From Entonaema liquescens (lineage: Eukaryota; Ascomycota; Sordariomycetes; Xylariales; Xylariaceae), in contig CADCSX010000010.1 in NCBI GenBank assembly GCA_902805475.1, forward strand, positions 1,769,001 through 1,833,000: a stretch of DNA of 64,000 nucleotides. Direction: 5' to 3'. This document shows, one piece after another, positions 46,296-56,932 of the stretch. The translations under genes were made by a program, and so were the position numbers. The notes below the pieces were generated by a model. The model did no database searches, was not told the DNA's origin, and saw only the letters and a program-made list of their open reading frames with translations. Within the stretch, counting starts at the first letter, position 1, and each line of letters starts with the position of its first letter.

Positions 46296-46890
46296 AATGA
46301 GCGAATTGACAGGCGCTTGTGTAGGTCCGAGACTTGGGATCTTGACGTACTTAACTTGATAAGATGATAACTGCCCGGGGTATAAAGTAAGAGAGATAAG
46401 TATATCTGTATACTAGAGTATCATTCTCACAATAGTATAGCTTCCTCACTTGGGTATCAACCGCTTCGAGCCTTGAATATTTAGGTAGGTAGATGGCTTA
46501 GCCACTCCGATGATGTCTATTGCCGAAGTTATGGAATCTAGAATATAGAATATAGCATGGGGATATCTGAGTATCGACTCATTTCGGCGGTCAGCTATCC
46601 CGAGTTGTTGCGGGAGCCGTACGGCAAACCAGGCTATGGCAAGGGTCGAGTTGCATCCAGTCTCCAATACGAGGTTTTGAGGGGACGTCATAGAGGAAGA
46701 TAGCACCACTCCACAAGCGCTGCTACTTGCCCAGCCCGTCTTGGCTTGCGAATAATAGGAAGTTGATAACCTGTTCTAGAATCGATCTCGTGTATATAAA
46801 GCCTCAACAGGTTGAAGATCTAGAGATATGAGATGTGACTTTCATCACATCAAGCGTCTATAATTGATCAAACACCACTGACCTACCAAA
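46296..46890. other. 595 bp upstream of the cysteine-rich secreted-protein gene
   Basis: Holds the promoter (TATATAAA at 46793) of the gene at 46891. A minus-strand frame at 46446-46691 (LETGCNSTLAIAWFAVRLP) has a protein-like composition but no start or splice context that I can support. Confidence 0.35.
46793..46800 (+). promoter_or_regulatory. TATA box of the cysteine-rich secreted-protein gene
   Basis: TATATAAA, 91 bp upstream of the ATG at 46891. Confidence 0.5.
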
Positions 46891-47289
46891 ATGCGTACCT
46901 CTGCCATCGCAACTCTCGCTGCTATTATCGCACTCGCGAGCTCAACTCCTACACCTCAGGAAGACCCTCCAGAGGTTGATCTGTGCCTTCAGCGAAAGTT
47001 CTTGTCAGCAAGCTTATGCACGGATATCGACACTACATACACCAATGAGACTTTGCCAGACCTCGGTTGGTATTGCTGTTGGCATCAAGGACCATTTGCG
47101 CCCCCGCCAGCGCTGCCTGTATCGTAAGTTACTGAGAAGAGTTTTCCTTTCTTTCTTTTTCTCGGATATTGTTAAACTAATGTTTATACGAATAGGGCTT
47201 GGTTGACGTTTGCGGAGGACGGCTCAGTTGCCAACCGCTGCTTGACTAGTGGAACTTGCAAAGAAGGGTTACCCGACGGTCGTAGCTAA
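46891..47289 (+). CDS. small cysteine-rich secreted protein (effector-like)
   Basis: Two exons: 46891-47123 and 47196-47289, with a 72-nt phase-2 intron, giving 108 aa. Residues 1-18 are a signal peptide (RTSAIATLAAIIALASS). The mature chain has six cysteines at 32, 43, 62, 63, 93 and 99, enough for three disulfides, including an adjacent Cys-Cys pair in GWYCCWHQGPF, and one NET sequon. A strong TATA box sits 91 bp upstream. Size and cysteine content match candidate effectors or antimicrobial-type secreted proteins, but no family is recognised. Frame and splice phase are consistent. Confidence 0.7.
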
Positions 47290-47626
47290 ATCCAACAAGT
47301 GCGGTCTATGAATTGTATATAGATTAGGTACCTGTAATTAGTAGCTGTATGTGTGATAGGTATAAAAACATTCAATGTTGAAGAGAAAAGGTTACCTAGG
47401 TACCTGGATAATACATGTACCTAGGCATTTCGTTATCGCTGATATTGTACCACGTGATGATAAATGATATTTGCCAAAGTCCAAATCTTATCATCGGGTC
47501 TTCTCGGTTTATTGTTTCTGTAGCTGTTTCAACACTTACAACGCTACATAATAAAAACCTCGCACCTCCCCCTCCCCCCCCCCCCTTCGAAACCCTATAT
47601 CAATTGTACCTTCAATACCTCCGACA
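47290..47626. other. 337 bp intergenic region with a C run
   Basis: Promoter of the small membrane-protein gene; a C/T-rich tract (about 47567-47585) with 12 consecutive C lies about 45 bp upstream of the ATG. Confidence 0.45.
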
Positions 47627-47911
47627 ATGGCGACAACCCAAAGTTCAAGACATGGTGACGGCTCTCAACCAGTTGCGCAAAGAGCGCAACCTCTGCCGAG
47701 ACCTACTGCGCCGATACCCAACCGAGTAAATCCCTCCAGTCCCGAATACAAGCGAGCTGCTAGGAGCTATACACGGCTGATGGTTTCTTTACCCATCTTA
47801 CTAGTCACTTCGTATTATCTATTCGACCGACTTGTTCTAGGCCATGAGCAAAAGAAGCTACCTAGGAGTACTACATTAGATGTGACGGCAGCAGAACAGA
47901 AGAAGGATTGA
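47627..47911 (+). CDS. small single-helix membrane protein
   Basis: Single exon, 94 aa. The first 45 residues are polar and Pro/Gln-rich (QPVAQRAQPLPRPTAPIPNR). Then YKRAARSYTRLMVSLP leads into one hydrophobic helix (about residues 50-68, MVSLPILLVTSYYLFDRLVL), and a Lys-rich tail follows. Basic residues before the helix suggest a tail-anchor-like or mitochondrial membrane protein. I recall similar short proteins conserved in filamentous ascomycetes, without assigned function. Confidence 0.6.
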   Translation: MATTQSSRHGDGSQPVAQRAQPLPRPTAPIPNRVNPSSPEYKRAARSYTRLMVSLPILLVTSYYLFDRLVLGHEQKKLPRSTTLDVTAAEQKKD

Positions 47912-48493
47912 AAACAGTTTCAGCAGCTTTGGCTCAAAGTAAAAATTTGAAATATCGTTCCAACGTGTTTAATGTGTGGACAACATACGTCGACATGCAA
48001 GCAACGCGATCGTGCTTGCCTTAGTTCTTCAGAGGCAATCTTTTGTCATGAAGCATTGACTGGAGCATGAGCCAGTAGATATCGGCGTTGTCGTGTCACT
48101 TTCTCAACTTCAAAGAAGGGTCTCCTGGTCTCCTGACTTGCGAAGTCCCCAATCTCAGCAAAGGCGGCAATTAGAACAAGACAAGGTTATTCGACAATTC
48201 TAGACAATGAATTTACATTGTTAATTCATTGATCTCGTTAGTCATTGGATTGTTCTAATTAATTGTTGCTTTCTCCCTGTCAAAGCGACCCACAAGAGCA
48301 AAGTTGGGTTTTGTCATTGACTCTTGGCCAGAGGGGACCATGGCTACTGGCGATGAATCCTAAGTCGTCGTAATACCGTTCATATAAAAGGCTCTTCTAC
48401 CGTTTATACCAGCGCCCCTCCTCGACGACCGAACCCCATACAACAACTCCAAAACCCCTTCCGATTATCGCAACGAATATTATCATACTAATC
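47912..48493. other. 582 bp intergenic region
   Basis: Promoter region of the CVNH-like gene, TATA box at 48383. A 10-bp motif pair (CAATTCTAGACAATG type) near 48195 was seen but is not clearly meaningful. Confidence 0.4.
48383..48389 (+). promoter_or_regulatory. TATA box of the CVNH-like gene
   Basis: TATAAAA, 105 bp upstream of the ATG at 48494, followed by a CT-rich leader. Confidence 0.55.
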
Positions 48494-48955
48494 ATGAAGA
48501 CATGTTTCGCTTCCACTTTGGCAATCTTGCCAATCCTCACCACCGTTTCGGCATTTGAAGTGGCCGATATCTACAAAACGACCCTTGGCAATACCGATTG
48601 CAATGCTATCCACTTAACAGATGGACATATCCTCCATGCTAACTGCGTCCAGCCTGGGCCGAGAACTCGTGCGGACTTTAGTCTTGATCTGAATTCATGT
48701 TTCGCCAACTACATGGGCTCGCTAAACTATGTTGCCCATGGCGGGTTTGCTGGGTCATGTGCTGGTTGCCACATGGACGGTACAAAACTGGTTTGCGAGT
48801 GCTTAACTGGCGCTGATCGCGGAATTAAGCACAATGAAATAGAGCTTGACAATTGGGACATCATCCAGGTCAACGACGATTTAATGAGCTGCGACCCCCC
48901 TGCCGGCCTTGTGATGAGAGATACCGACAAGACTGCACGATTCTTCACGGCGTAA
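48494..48955 (+). CDS. secreted cyanovirin-N-homology (CVNH-like) protein
   Basis: Single exon, 153 aa. Residues 1-20 are a signal peptide (KTCFASTLAILPILTTVSA). The rest fits the two-repeat CVNH layout: HILHANCVQPG, then FSLDLNSCFANYMGSL, then FAGSCAGCHMDGTKLVCECLTG, then IELDNWDIIQVNDDLMSC, with LDLN/ELDN turns and cysteines at repeat positions. CVNH proteins are often glycan-binding lectins; fungal members are common and mostly uncharacterised. The pattern is read by eye; glycan binding is inference. Tail RDTDKTARFFTA lies beyond the domain. Confidence 0.65.
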   Translation: MKTCFASTLAILPILTTVSAFEVADIYKTTLGNTDCNAIHLTDGHILHANCVQPGPRTRADFSLDLNSCFANYMGSLNYVAHGGFAGSCAGCHMDGTKLVCECLTGADRGIKHNEIELDNWDIIQVNDDLMSCDPPAGLVMRDTDKTARFFTA

Positions 48956-50237
48956 ACGATGAGTTTTGTTCACATTTTTGTCCATGACTACCTCCTCAAG
49001 GTAATTGTTTATAACTGATCGGGTCTGGCTTAGGCCCATCTCATACTATCGTATAGAGGAAGTAGATAAGGGTGATCCTTAGTCTCGAGAGGATAGGCTC
49101 ATAGCTCTTTGCAAAATAATAAATATAATTTTTCTACGTCATTTGTGTCGTCGCATAACTAATGTGGTAAAATGTGAATGTTTCTCCAACTAGTTCTGTA
49201 TGATATGATAATTACTAGTTCCCTTTTCTCATTGCCGTACCATATCATCCTTCCAACTTCACATCTTCGCATATAGTACGAATGACCCTGGCGGAGTTAT
49301 TTTAAACGGTGTAATTATACTATATCGTATATTCTTAACGTCCCAGCCCACAGCATCTCTCATGGTTCCAAATCTTAGGTAGATTAAAGTCATTCCGGCA
49401 CTCCCTATGATGCTTACTAGAGCTATTCACCTGAGTCTGATCGAATAAGCAATCGCACGTCGCGGTGCCTTTTTACATTTAATGTCATGGCATGTGGTTC
49501 AATATAGTGGTTCAATGTAGAAAGGGCCTTTCGATTTTCTTGGTGGATGTCTCGTAACTGGCGTTGCAATGACACCACCAACCCCTATTCTCTTTCTATT
49601 ATCCAAATAATAACAGGTTATTGAAGTTTACAATAGCCTCAGCCTACAATAAAAGAACCCTTGTTCGCGATTCGATTGAGCAATTCAAATTTTAAAAAGA
49701 ATGCATTGTTCCTAGCTTTTCTTTGGAGGTCTTTCAACCCCGCTGAGATAATCCCTTGTCTTCGAGCTGGTGCCTCTTATTTAAACCAGCCTCCGCAACA
49801 CAGCAAGCAACATATGAAGATCAGGAGTGAATTTAGGGGAATTTGATTCCAGACTACGCTATTTCTATAATATCTAAACGGGCAACCTAGAAGCTTGCAT
49901 ACCTAGACTCAGGAATTGAGCAAGGTAAGATCTGTCTAACTTATCCTCACTATGGAGTCTACTTCTACTCTTACCCAGGTTTTGGAAATACATTTCCTCG
50001 CGGGCATTATGACGTGGAATGTTCTCATGCTTGGCGCGGTCCTAGCCGTGGGTTTGAAGAAGGAATGCGAAGCACACAGGTCAAACTCAGCGGAAATTTC
50101 AGTCTCATAGCTTGCTCGTAGGGTGAAGTTATTGTCGGTTTGCAGGTTAGACTGGGTATACAATAGGTAGTTGAGTAAAAATTCCCCGCAGTCATATAAA
50201 TCTTATTATATATCCTGATTTCAGGTTCTGTATTATA
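48956..50237. other. 1.28 kb intergenic region before the MITE
   Basis: AT-rich. A 52-codon ATG frame at 49952-50110 (+) with a hydrophobic middle (GIMTWNVLMLGAVLAVGL) is the only tempting frame; I do not annotate it. No RNA genes seen. Confidence 0.35.
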
Positions 50238-50598
50238 CAGTAAAACCTTGTTATAACGAATCTACTATATAGCGAAACCTCGCTACAGCGAAATTTTTTG
50301 AAAAACTGGAAGAATTGTATGGGATTTAACGAATTTTTCAAATAACGAAATTCGTTAGACTTGGTGCTTAGTCACCACCAAATTCGTTATAAAAAAGTCG
50401 AGTTAAGCCAAATTTGGAAAGCCACTAAGCCACTTTCAGCTAACTCGCTACAAAATTGGCTCGAGCTTAAGACTTTATCATGAACTTTACAATTTTAGGT
50501 AAGAAATTGGTCTGTGCGCCACCTACTTCTCAACGAACCCTCGTTACAACGAATTTAGACCTCTGTTTTTTTCAATTCGTTATAACAAGGTTTTACTG
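50238..50598. mobile_element. MITE with 24-bp perfect TIRs and TA target duplication (Tc1/mariner-pogo type)
   Basis: The first 24 bases (50238-50261, CAGTAAAACCTTGTTATAAC and four more) are the exact inverse of the last 24 (50575-50598). TA flanks both ends (50236-50237 and 50599-50600). CAGT at the tip and TA duplication are typical of Tc1/mariner-pogo (Fot1-like) elements. At 361 bp it has no coding capacity, so it needs a transposase elsewhere. Subterminal copies of an ACCTCGCTACAGCGAA-type motif lie inside both ends. The repeats are identical, which suggests recent insertion or retained ends. Confidence 0.85.
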
Positions 50599-50755
50599 TA
50601 CCTCATTGTTATATTAGTGAACACCGTAGATAAATCCCTGATTGTGCGTTTGTTCCTTTTGGGGTTGAGCTAAAGACCGGCTCATAATATGCCTTAGGTG
50701 CCATTACGACTGGGTCAGGTAGGCACCTATAGCTCTTAAATATGAATGCCACTTT

Positions 50756-51600
50756 TCAGTAAAATGGCTCGCCTTCAGCAGCATCCACTCCTTCCTCTAC
50801 ACTACGTTTAACAGCGGTCTCTGGATCCTCGTCACCGTCGTGAAGGTCAAGCCAGCCACTCTTGACATTGGGAGAGTCAAGTAGTAACGCGGTTACCTGC
50901 GCGACAGATGCACGGCTCGCAGTTCCCGACGTGGGAAGCTTTCCTAGGTTCACTTTACCCGCTGGTTCCGTGGTTAATAAAGCTGGGCGAAGACAGATCG
51001 CGGCGAAATCTTTTCTCTTCTTCCCCTCCTCGTACAATACCTGATCGGCTGCTATCTTGGCTTGGTAGTACGTTTTCAATACGCCGTTATTCTTCTCAAG
51101 GCTATCCTGCCAGACCTCTTCAGACCACCACGGTGCCTTGTTTAATCGAGACCCGAGATATGAGATCATGACAAACTTGGTGATTGATGAGGTCGCGGCT
51201 GATGCGCGGATGAAGTGAATAGCGGCATCACGGTCAATTTTGAAAGTCTAGTAGAGATATTGTTAGTCGCAATGATATGATAGGAGGTATATCAAGTGAC
51301 CTCTCATACCCTCTCCGGTCCCCCTTTTCCCGCAGCGCCAGCACTCCAAACCACGTAGTCCGGATTCACCTCGTCTATGATGCCCTTAGCCTGAGCTTCG
51401 CTGGTGACTTCTTCCAAGCTACGAACTAGAACGTTTAGTTTCCCGCTCTGGCCTTGTCCGAGCTTCTCCAGGCTAGCGACTCGTGCGGGGTCGTGGATGA
51501 TGCTAGTAACATTCCACGATCGTTGAAGGAGGAGGGGTGTTAGTAGCTGGGCAATCTTGCCGCTACCACCAAGTAGGAGAACGTGATGAAGAGACGACAT
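50756..51600 (-). CDS. NAD(P)-binding (atypical SDR) protein
   Basis: Two exons: 51600-51310 and 51247-50756, with a 62-nt phase-0 intron, giving 260 aa. The start holds the nucleotide-binding turn VLLLGGSGKIAQLL (residues 8-21) and strand 2 with IHDPARV. DYVVWSAGAAGKGGPERVTFKIDRDAA spans the splice junction, and ITKFVMISYLGSR, YYQAKIAADQVL (atypical YxxxK) and AICLRPALLT follow. This is the NAD(P)H-binding PF13460-like group, often of unknown reaction. Cytosolic. Yeast YLR290C/YMR090W-type proteins are similar in plan (memory). Confidence 0.82.
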
Positions 51601-51945
51601 TGCTACTACGGTTGACTCTAGGTTAGGTGCTCTGGTTAGAATAGACTATGGGGGTATATGTATGCGGTTAAGATCGATCGAAATATCTAGACCTTCTATA
51701 ATCATAATTATAATCATAATCAAGTTCTACGTATATCGTGTTTGCTCAAGACGTACCCCACATCACGCGATGGCTTTCCTTTGCGTCATTGAAAGGGTCA
51801 CAGTTAATTAATATCATATTATACGGTGCTTATATCCGAGCAGAGAAGCAACTTCAAAGGGATATTGATTAATGGGATTATTCAGCGTTCGTTTCTCATT
51901 ACTACTTTTAGGGTATTTAACATTTTTAACCAACATGAGTGTGCT
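51601..51945. other. 345 bp intergenic region
   Basis: Promoter of the NAD(P)-binding gene and 3' UTR of the next gene. A short ATAATTATAATCATAAT stretch near 51700; nothing else. Confidence 0.4.
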
Positions 51946-54121
51946 TTAATTAGCGACACTTTCGGTTCCTTTCTTTCGGAAGATTACTGATACCATATTC
52001 TCCAGCGGTACCACGGTACCATCCAATCCAAACCCGGCTTGGGGTTCCGATCCTTCGCTCTTTAAAATACCGAACCGGAGCTTGGTATCGCGAATCGCAT
52101 TCGGTAGAGGTTTCGCTCCCAAAGTATTATCCATGGACAATCTGTCAAGGTCAGGGTTTCTGGTCGTTAGAAGCACCGCTGAGAAGGACGTGCTGCTAGT
52201 GTAGCCGTTGCTTAACAATGCGGCGAATCCCACGCATATACAAAGCAGCGTAACAACGACTGCGGTCGCGTACGTAGCTAGGAGAGTTCGGCTGTTGTAG
52301 GAAAAGAAGTTCTCCGGCATAGAGACGGTAACAGGCACTTCAGTTGTGAATTTTTCCCAATTGCTGTAAGTCAGGAGGCTATACGTAAAGTTCCTAGAGA
52401 GGCTTTCGATCGCTGTTGCGAGTGTCCCTCCCGAGCATCTATTAAATGTTTGAAACGCAAGGGGACCACCGGAAGCGCTCTGGTATTGTGTCGAATTCCA
52501 GATTTCGGGACAGTCCCTTAAGCCTGACTGAAATAAAGGGGCTTCTGCAGCCTCAACGATGCTTCCTCCAAGATCACCCGACTGAAATATCAGCTCTCCT
52601 CCGGCGTTAATTCGAATCCTACCGGATAGAAAGCGCGTGAAGACGTAATGGAACATGTAATAAGTCGGACAAATTGTAGCATTATTTGCAGCGGGATCAG
52701 GAGCACAGGTGCCATTGTTTAATATGATGGATAAGCGGCCGCGCTCATTATTCCATTCTTGGGAATCTAGATGCTTGATGGAGTTTTCGTGTATAGATTG
52801 AACGCCCTTGTCGAAGTGCATTGTTACACTGTATGAGGTGTTGTAAAGTTGGCAGGCCAGATAGTTAGGACCAGTATTGTTCCAACGCTCGTTCAATCCG
52901 CTGGCGCCAATGAGAATCATGTTGTTCATCCTGCTAGGAGCAGCGCCTTTATATATCAATGGCAGCGCTCCGTTGGGAAAGGTACCATTGGTCATCGGGC
53001 TGACGACTTCTGCATTGAAGGCATCCTCGAAAGTCGTGTAGTTGTAATAAGCCAGGTCCCAAGTGCGATTGTTTCTTGTTTTAATAATTTCACTGGCGCT
53101 CGAGCATTTATAAGAGGGGGCCCAAAAATTGTAGTCGTAGGACGCGTTAGCAAATGGTGGCATCTGAGGTACGAAGCTGCTTGATATATAGGTCCTCGTA
53201 AATAAGCGTGCAATTTCAGGCCCTACCCCAGAAATGAATCCAAATCCGCCGTATATTCCCCAACCATCCGTGTTTGAGAAGTTGTAGGTCGGGACCTTGG
53301 ATCCGATGGTTTCTCGAGTTATACGCGACTCAACAGACAAGGTTGCTGGCGTTATGACTGTGATGATAGGAAGCAACCTGTAATGTGTAGGAGCCAGACA
53401 ATTAGACGTGGTCTTCTACTTTTAAAACGACAGAGTCTTAATGAGCGAATATGAACTTACCATGCAACAGCAGCAAGAATAAAGAGCCGTTTCGCATGCG
53501 TCAAAAATCAGTGTTGAAAAATGACCATGGGTTTCCCATAATGTCGAACATGCTGTCGATACCACCGATCGATATAGCTCTTTTCCTCAACGACATCCAA
53601 GTTTGCTGGACAGCAGCAATCCCTATCGTCGCGACTAGCCCGCACCTGGTGAGTAAGGCAAGCCCCGTGCCGATCCTAATCGACCATACCTGCAACTGCT
53701 CAGAAGTCACAAGCGAGTCATTCAGCCTCTTGTAATATAAGTGATGGCCTACTGCGGCTAAAATCCCCCCAACGAAGAAAGCTATCGCTAATAAGGGATC
53801 TTGTAATTTGATGTCGGTTGTATTTTGTATTCCAGCGCTGCGTACCAACTCAGTTTGAACGTGCACCCCGTTCCCAACTGCGCCTTTCGATGGCTGGTCG
53901 TGTTGGCGTCCTTCTTTAGAAATTATCTCGGGTGATTGGTATGTATTTGATATATTGGAATTAGCTGTTATATAATCGTTGCTATAATCGTTGTTATAAC
54001 CGTTGTTATAGCCGTAAGTGTATTGTGCGTATTGCGTGTATTGGTCATCGTGATTTTGGATGCCCGATGCATGATCATTAAAGCCATATTCAGGGGTATC
54101 GTAATGTTGCGGAAAAGCCAT
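51946..54121 (-). CDS. multi-spanning membrane protein with large extracellular domain, apparent frameshift
   Basis: Two exons: 54121-53461 and 53377-51946, with an 83-nt intron. The N-terminal tail is Tyr/Asn-rich (YTYGYNNGYNNDYSNDY) and cytosolic. Helices at about residues 110-128 and 145-170 precede GGIDSMFDIMGNPWSFFN. There the frame meets TGA at 53503-53501; one added T in the T run 53508-53504 reads through to AKRLFILAAVAW, exactly in phase with the donor, and exon 2 resumes LLPIITVITPATLSVE, giving 697 aa. Exon 2 encodes about 400 residues with many N-glycosylation sequons and cysteines, then a last helix (TYATAVVVTLLCICVGFAAL) and a cytosolic tail. Members of this fungal family are often misnamed formylmethionine deformylase-like. 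Function unknown. Confidence 0.72.
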
Positions 54122-54332
54122 GAGATTATTGAATTATTGCTATAAGCTACCTCATAAGCCAGGTCCCTGGTGAATAATTAAGGGGAAAAGTACTTCTATT
54201 ATATATCCACGATACTCCCAGCTTCTTTCATCACCAGGGTGGTAGAAACTTTCGGGTACGATATTGCGGCTCAGCAACTGTCAATTGACAAGTTAACGCA
54301 TCTAGGCGCATGGACAGCGTCGCAATAGTAAC

Positions 54333-54365
54333 TACGGTTAAGCAGGGCTCACACTCGGAAAAAAC
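54333..54365 (+). repeat. left 33-bp TIR of the AT-rich element
   Basis: Reads TACGGTTAAGCAGGGCTC onward; matches the inverse of 57175-57207 at 32 of 33 positions. Confidence 0.9.
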
Positions 54366-54596
54366 ATTAAAATTGATAGGGCCACACTTAGGAGTAAGAG
54401 TATAGGAATAGAAATTGCAAAGGGTTAAAGAGGGTTTAATACATAATGTACATTAAGAAATTGCGCTATAAGCATAAAGAAGCTGCAACCCCACTTATAT
54501 TTTACAGGGTAAGTCCGATCGGACTTGGTGAAAAAAAAAGTTTATTTTTTAAAAAAGATTTTTTAAATTTTTTAAATTTTTTTAAAAAAAATAATA

Positions 54597-54918
54597 TTTT
54601 ATTTATTTTATTTATTTTATTTATTTTATTTATTTTATTTATTTTATTTATTTTATTTATTTTATTTATTTTATTTATTTTATTTATTTTATTTATTTTA
54701 TTTATTTTATTTATTTTATTTATTTTATTTATTTTATTTATTTTATTTATTTTATTTATTTTATTTATTTTATTTATTTTATTTATTTTATTTATTTTAT
54801 TTATTTTATTTATTTTATTTATTTTATTTATTTTATTTATTTTATTTATTTTATTTATTTTATTTATTTTATTTATTTTATTTATTTTATTTATTTTATT
54901 TATTTTATTTATTTTATT
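54597..54918. repeat. (ATTTATTTT)n microsatellite, about 35 copies
   Basis: Near-perfect 9-bp tandem repeat inside the AT-rich element. It makes one long artificial frame of Phe-Ile-Leu on the + strand, which is not a gene. Confidence 0.95.
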
Positions 54919-55393
54919 ATTAAATAAAAAATATATAATTAAAATTATAAATTTAATAATTATTTTATTATATTATTTTTTAAAATATAATTTTTATAAT
55001 TTTTAAAATAAAATTTTAATATTTATATAAAATTTTTTTTTAATTTTTTACGTAATAAATAAAAATTATAATTAAAATAATAATATTTTATTTAATAATT
55101 TAAAAATTTATTATTTTTTTTTTAAATATTTAAATTTTAATATAATTTATTATTTAAATAATTTTATAAAATTATATTTAAATTTTTATAATAATTTAAT
55201 TTTTTATTAAAAAATTAAAAAATTTATAATAATTACGAAATTCGAATTTATTTTTTTTTTAAAAAAATATTAAATATTAAATTATTACGTTAAATTACTT
55301 TATTTTAAATTATATAATTATATATATTATTTAATTAATAATTAATTTAAAAAATATTATAAATTTATATATTTTAAATTTATTAAAATAATA

Positions 55394-55486
<93 letters not shown>
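55394..55486. repeat. (ATT)n microsatellite, about 31 copies
   Basis: Perfect trinucleotide run immediately left of internal repeat copy 1. A shorter ATT stretch sits at the same place beside copy 2, so the run expanded after the duplication. Confidence 0.95.
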
Positions 55487-55489
55487 TTA

Positions 55490-55608
55490 TTATTTTATTA
55501 CGTTTATATATTTAATTTATTATAATTAAAATATTATTAATGTTTTTTTTAATAAATTTTCAAGTAAAAATTATATTTTTATTAAAAAAAACTTAATTTA
55601 TTTTTATT
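55490..55608 (+). repeat. internal direct repeat copy 1 (fully AT-converted)
   Basis: About 115 bp beginning TTATTACGTTTATATATTTA. It matches 56810-56932 in the same orientation; where copy 2 has CCG, CG and CCGG, this copy has TTA, TA and TTAA. Confidence 0.8.
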
Positions 55609-56809
55609 TATTTTTAATTTTTATTATATATTTATATTATATATTATTATATTTTATTAAAACTTTATTATTTTAATAAATTAAATAATATATTTAATTA
55701 TATAAAGTTATTTTTTTTATTTTTATACGGTTTATTTTTATTATATTTTTATATTTTATTTAATAATTATTTTATTATTTTTATTAAATAACTTTTTTTA
55801 TTATTTTTAATACGTTATTTTTTATTAAATTATAAATAGTTTTATTTTTATTTTATTTTTTATATAAAATATAATAATTATTTTATTAATAATATAAAAT
55901 AATAACGTTTTTAATAAATACGGTTTTATTTAAAATATATTATAAAATTATTATTTTTTTTAATATTTTTTTTTTAAATTTATTTTTATTTAAATTTTTT
56001 ATTTTTTATTTTTTATTTATTATTATATTTTATTATTATAATAATATTTATAAATTTAAATAAATTTATTACGTTTTTAAATTATATATTTTTTAAATAT
56101 TTTAAATATTATTATTATTTTTATTTTTATATATTTTATTTTTATTTAATTTATTTTTAATACGATTATAATTTAAGTTTTTTTTTTCGTTTTAATTATT
56201 TAATAATTTTTTTTCATTAATATATTTATTATTATTATATTAAAATTATTACGAAATATATTTTAATACGTTTTTTATATATTATTTATAAATTAATTTA
56301 TATTAATGATTTTTTAAAAAAAATAAATAAAATAATTAAAAATTTAAAAACTTATATATATTATATTATAATATATATTTAATAATAAAATATTTATATA
56401 TTATTATATTTAAAAAAATTTTTAATAATAAAACGTATAAAATATAAATTTTTAAATATTTAAATAAATAAAATATTATATTAATTAAAATACATAATTT
56501 TAATTAATATAATTTATATATTATATTTTAAATTATATAAAAATATAATTTTTTTATATAAAATAATATATTATTATTATTGTTAATAAATACGTACGTA
56601 AAAAAAATAATAATAAAATAATAATAAATAAATAAATAAATTAAAATTAATGTATTAATGATATTTAAAAAAAAAACTATTTATTATTAAAAAACGGGAA
56701 AAACGCGTTTTTTATATAATTTAAAATACATAAATACTTTTTTATATTAAATATGTATTACGTAATAATACGTACGGTTATTATTTAATTATTAATTATT
56801 ATTATTATT

Positions 56810-56932
56810 TTTATTTTATTACGTTTATATATTTAATCCGTTACGATTAAAATATTACCGGTGTTTTTTTTCGGTAAATTTTCGGGTAAAAATTATATTT
56901 TTACTCGAAAAAATTTAATTTATTTATAAAAT
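56810..56932 (+). repeat. internal direct repeat copy 2 (less converted)
   Basis: Same repeat as 55490-55608 with several C and G retained (ATCCGTTACGATT, ATTACCGGTG, TTTTCGGGTAAAA). The spacing between copies is 1.32 kb. Confidence 0.8.

Noticed and set aside
46446..46709. Minus-strand frame with a protein-like composition (LETGCNSTLAIAWFAVRLP)
   Set aside because: Opens only at GTG; the internal ATG at 46691 gives 81 aa without splice context or recognised family. Could be a relic, but I cannot support it.
49952..50110. 52-aa + frame with a hydrophobic middle
   Set aside because: ATG-started and membrane-like, but short, unsupported by promoter or homology, and overlapped by an equally long minus frame.
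54446..55006. 186-codon open frame rich in Phe-Ile-Leu
   Set aside because: It is the translation of the 9-bp AT microsatellite and flanking AT-rich DNA, not a gene.
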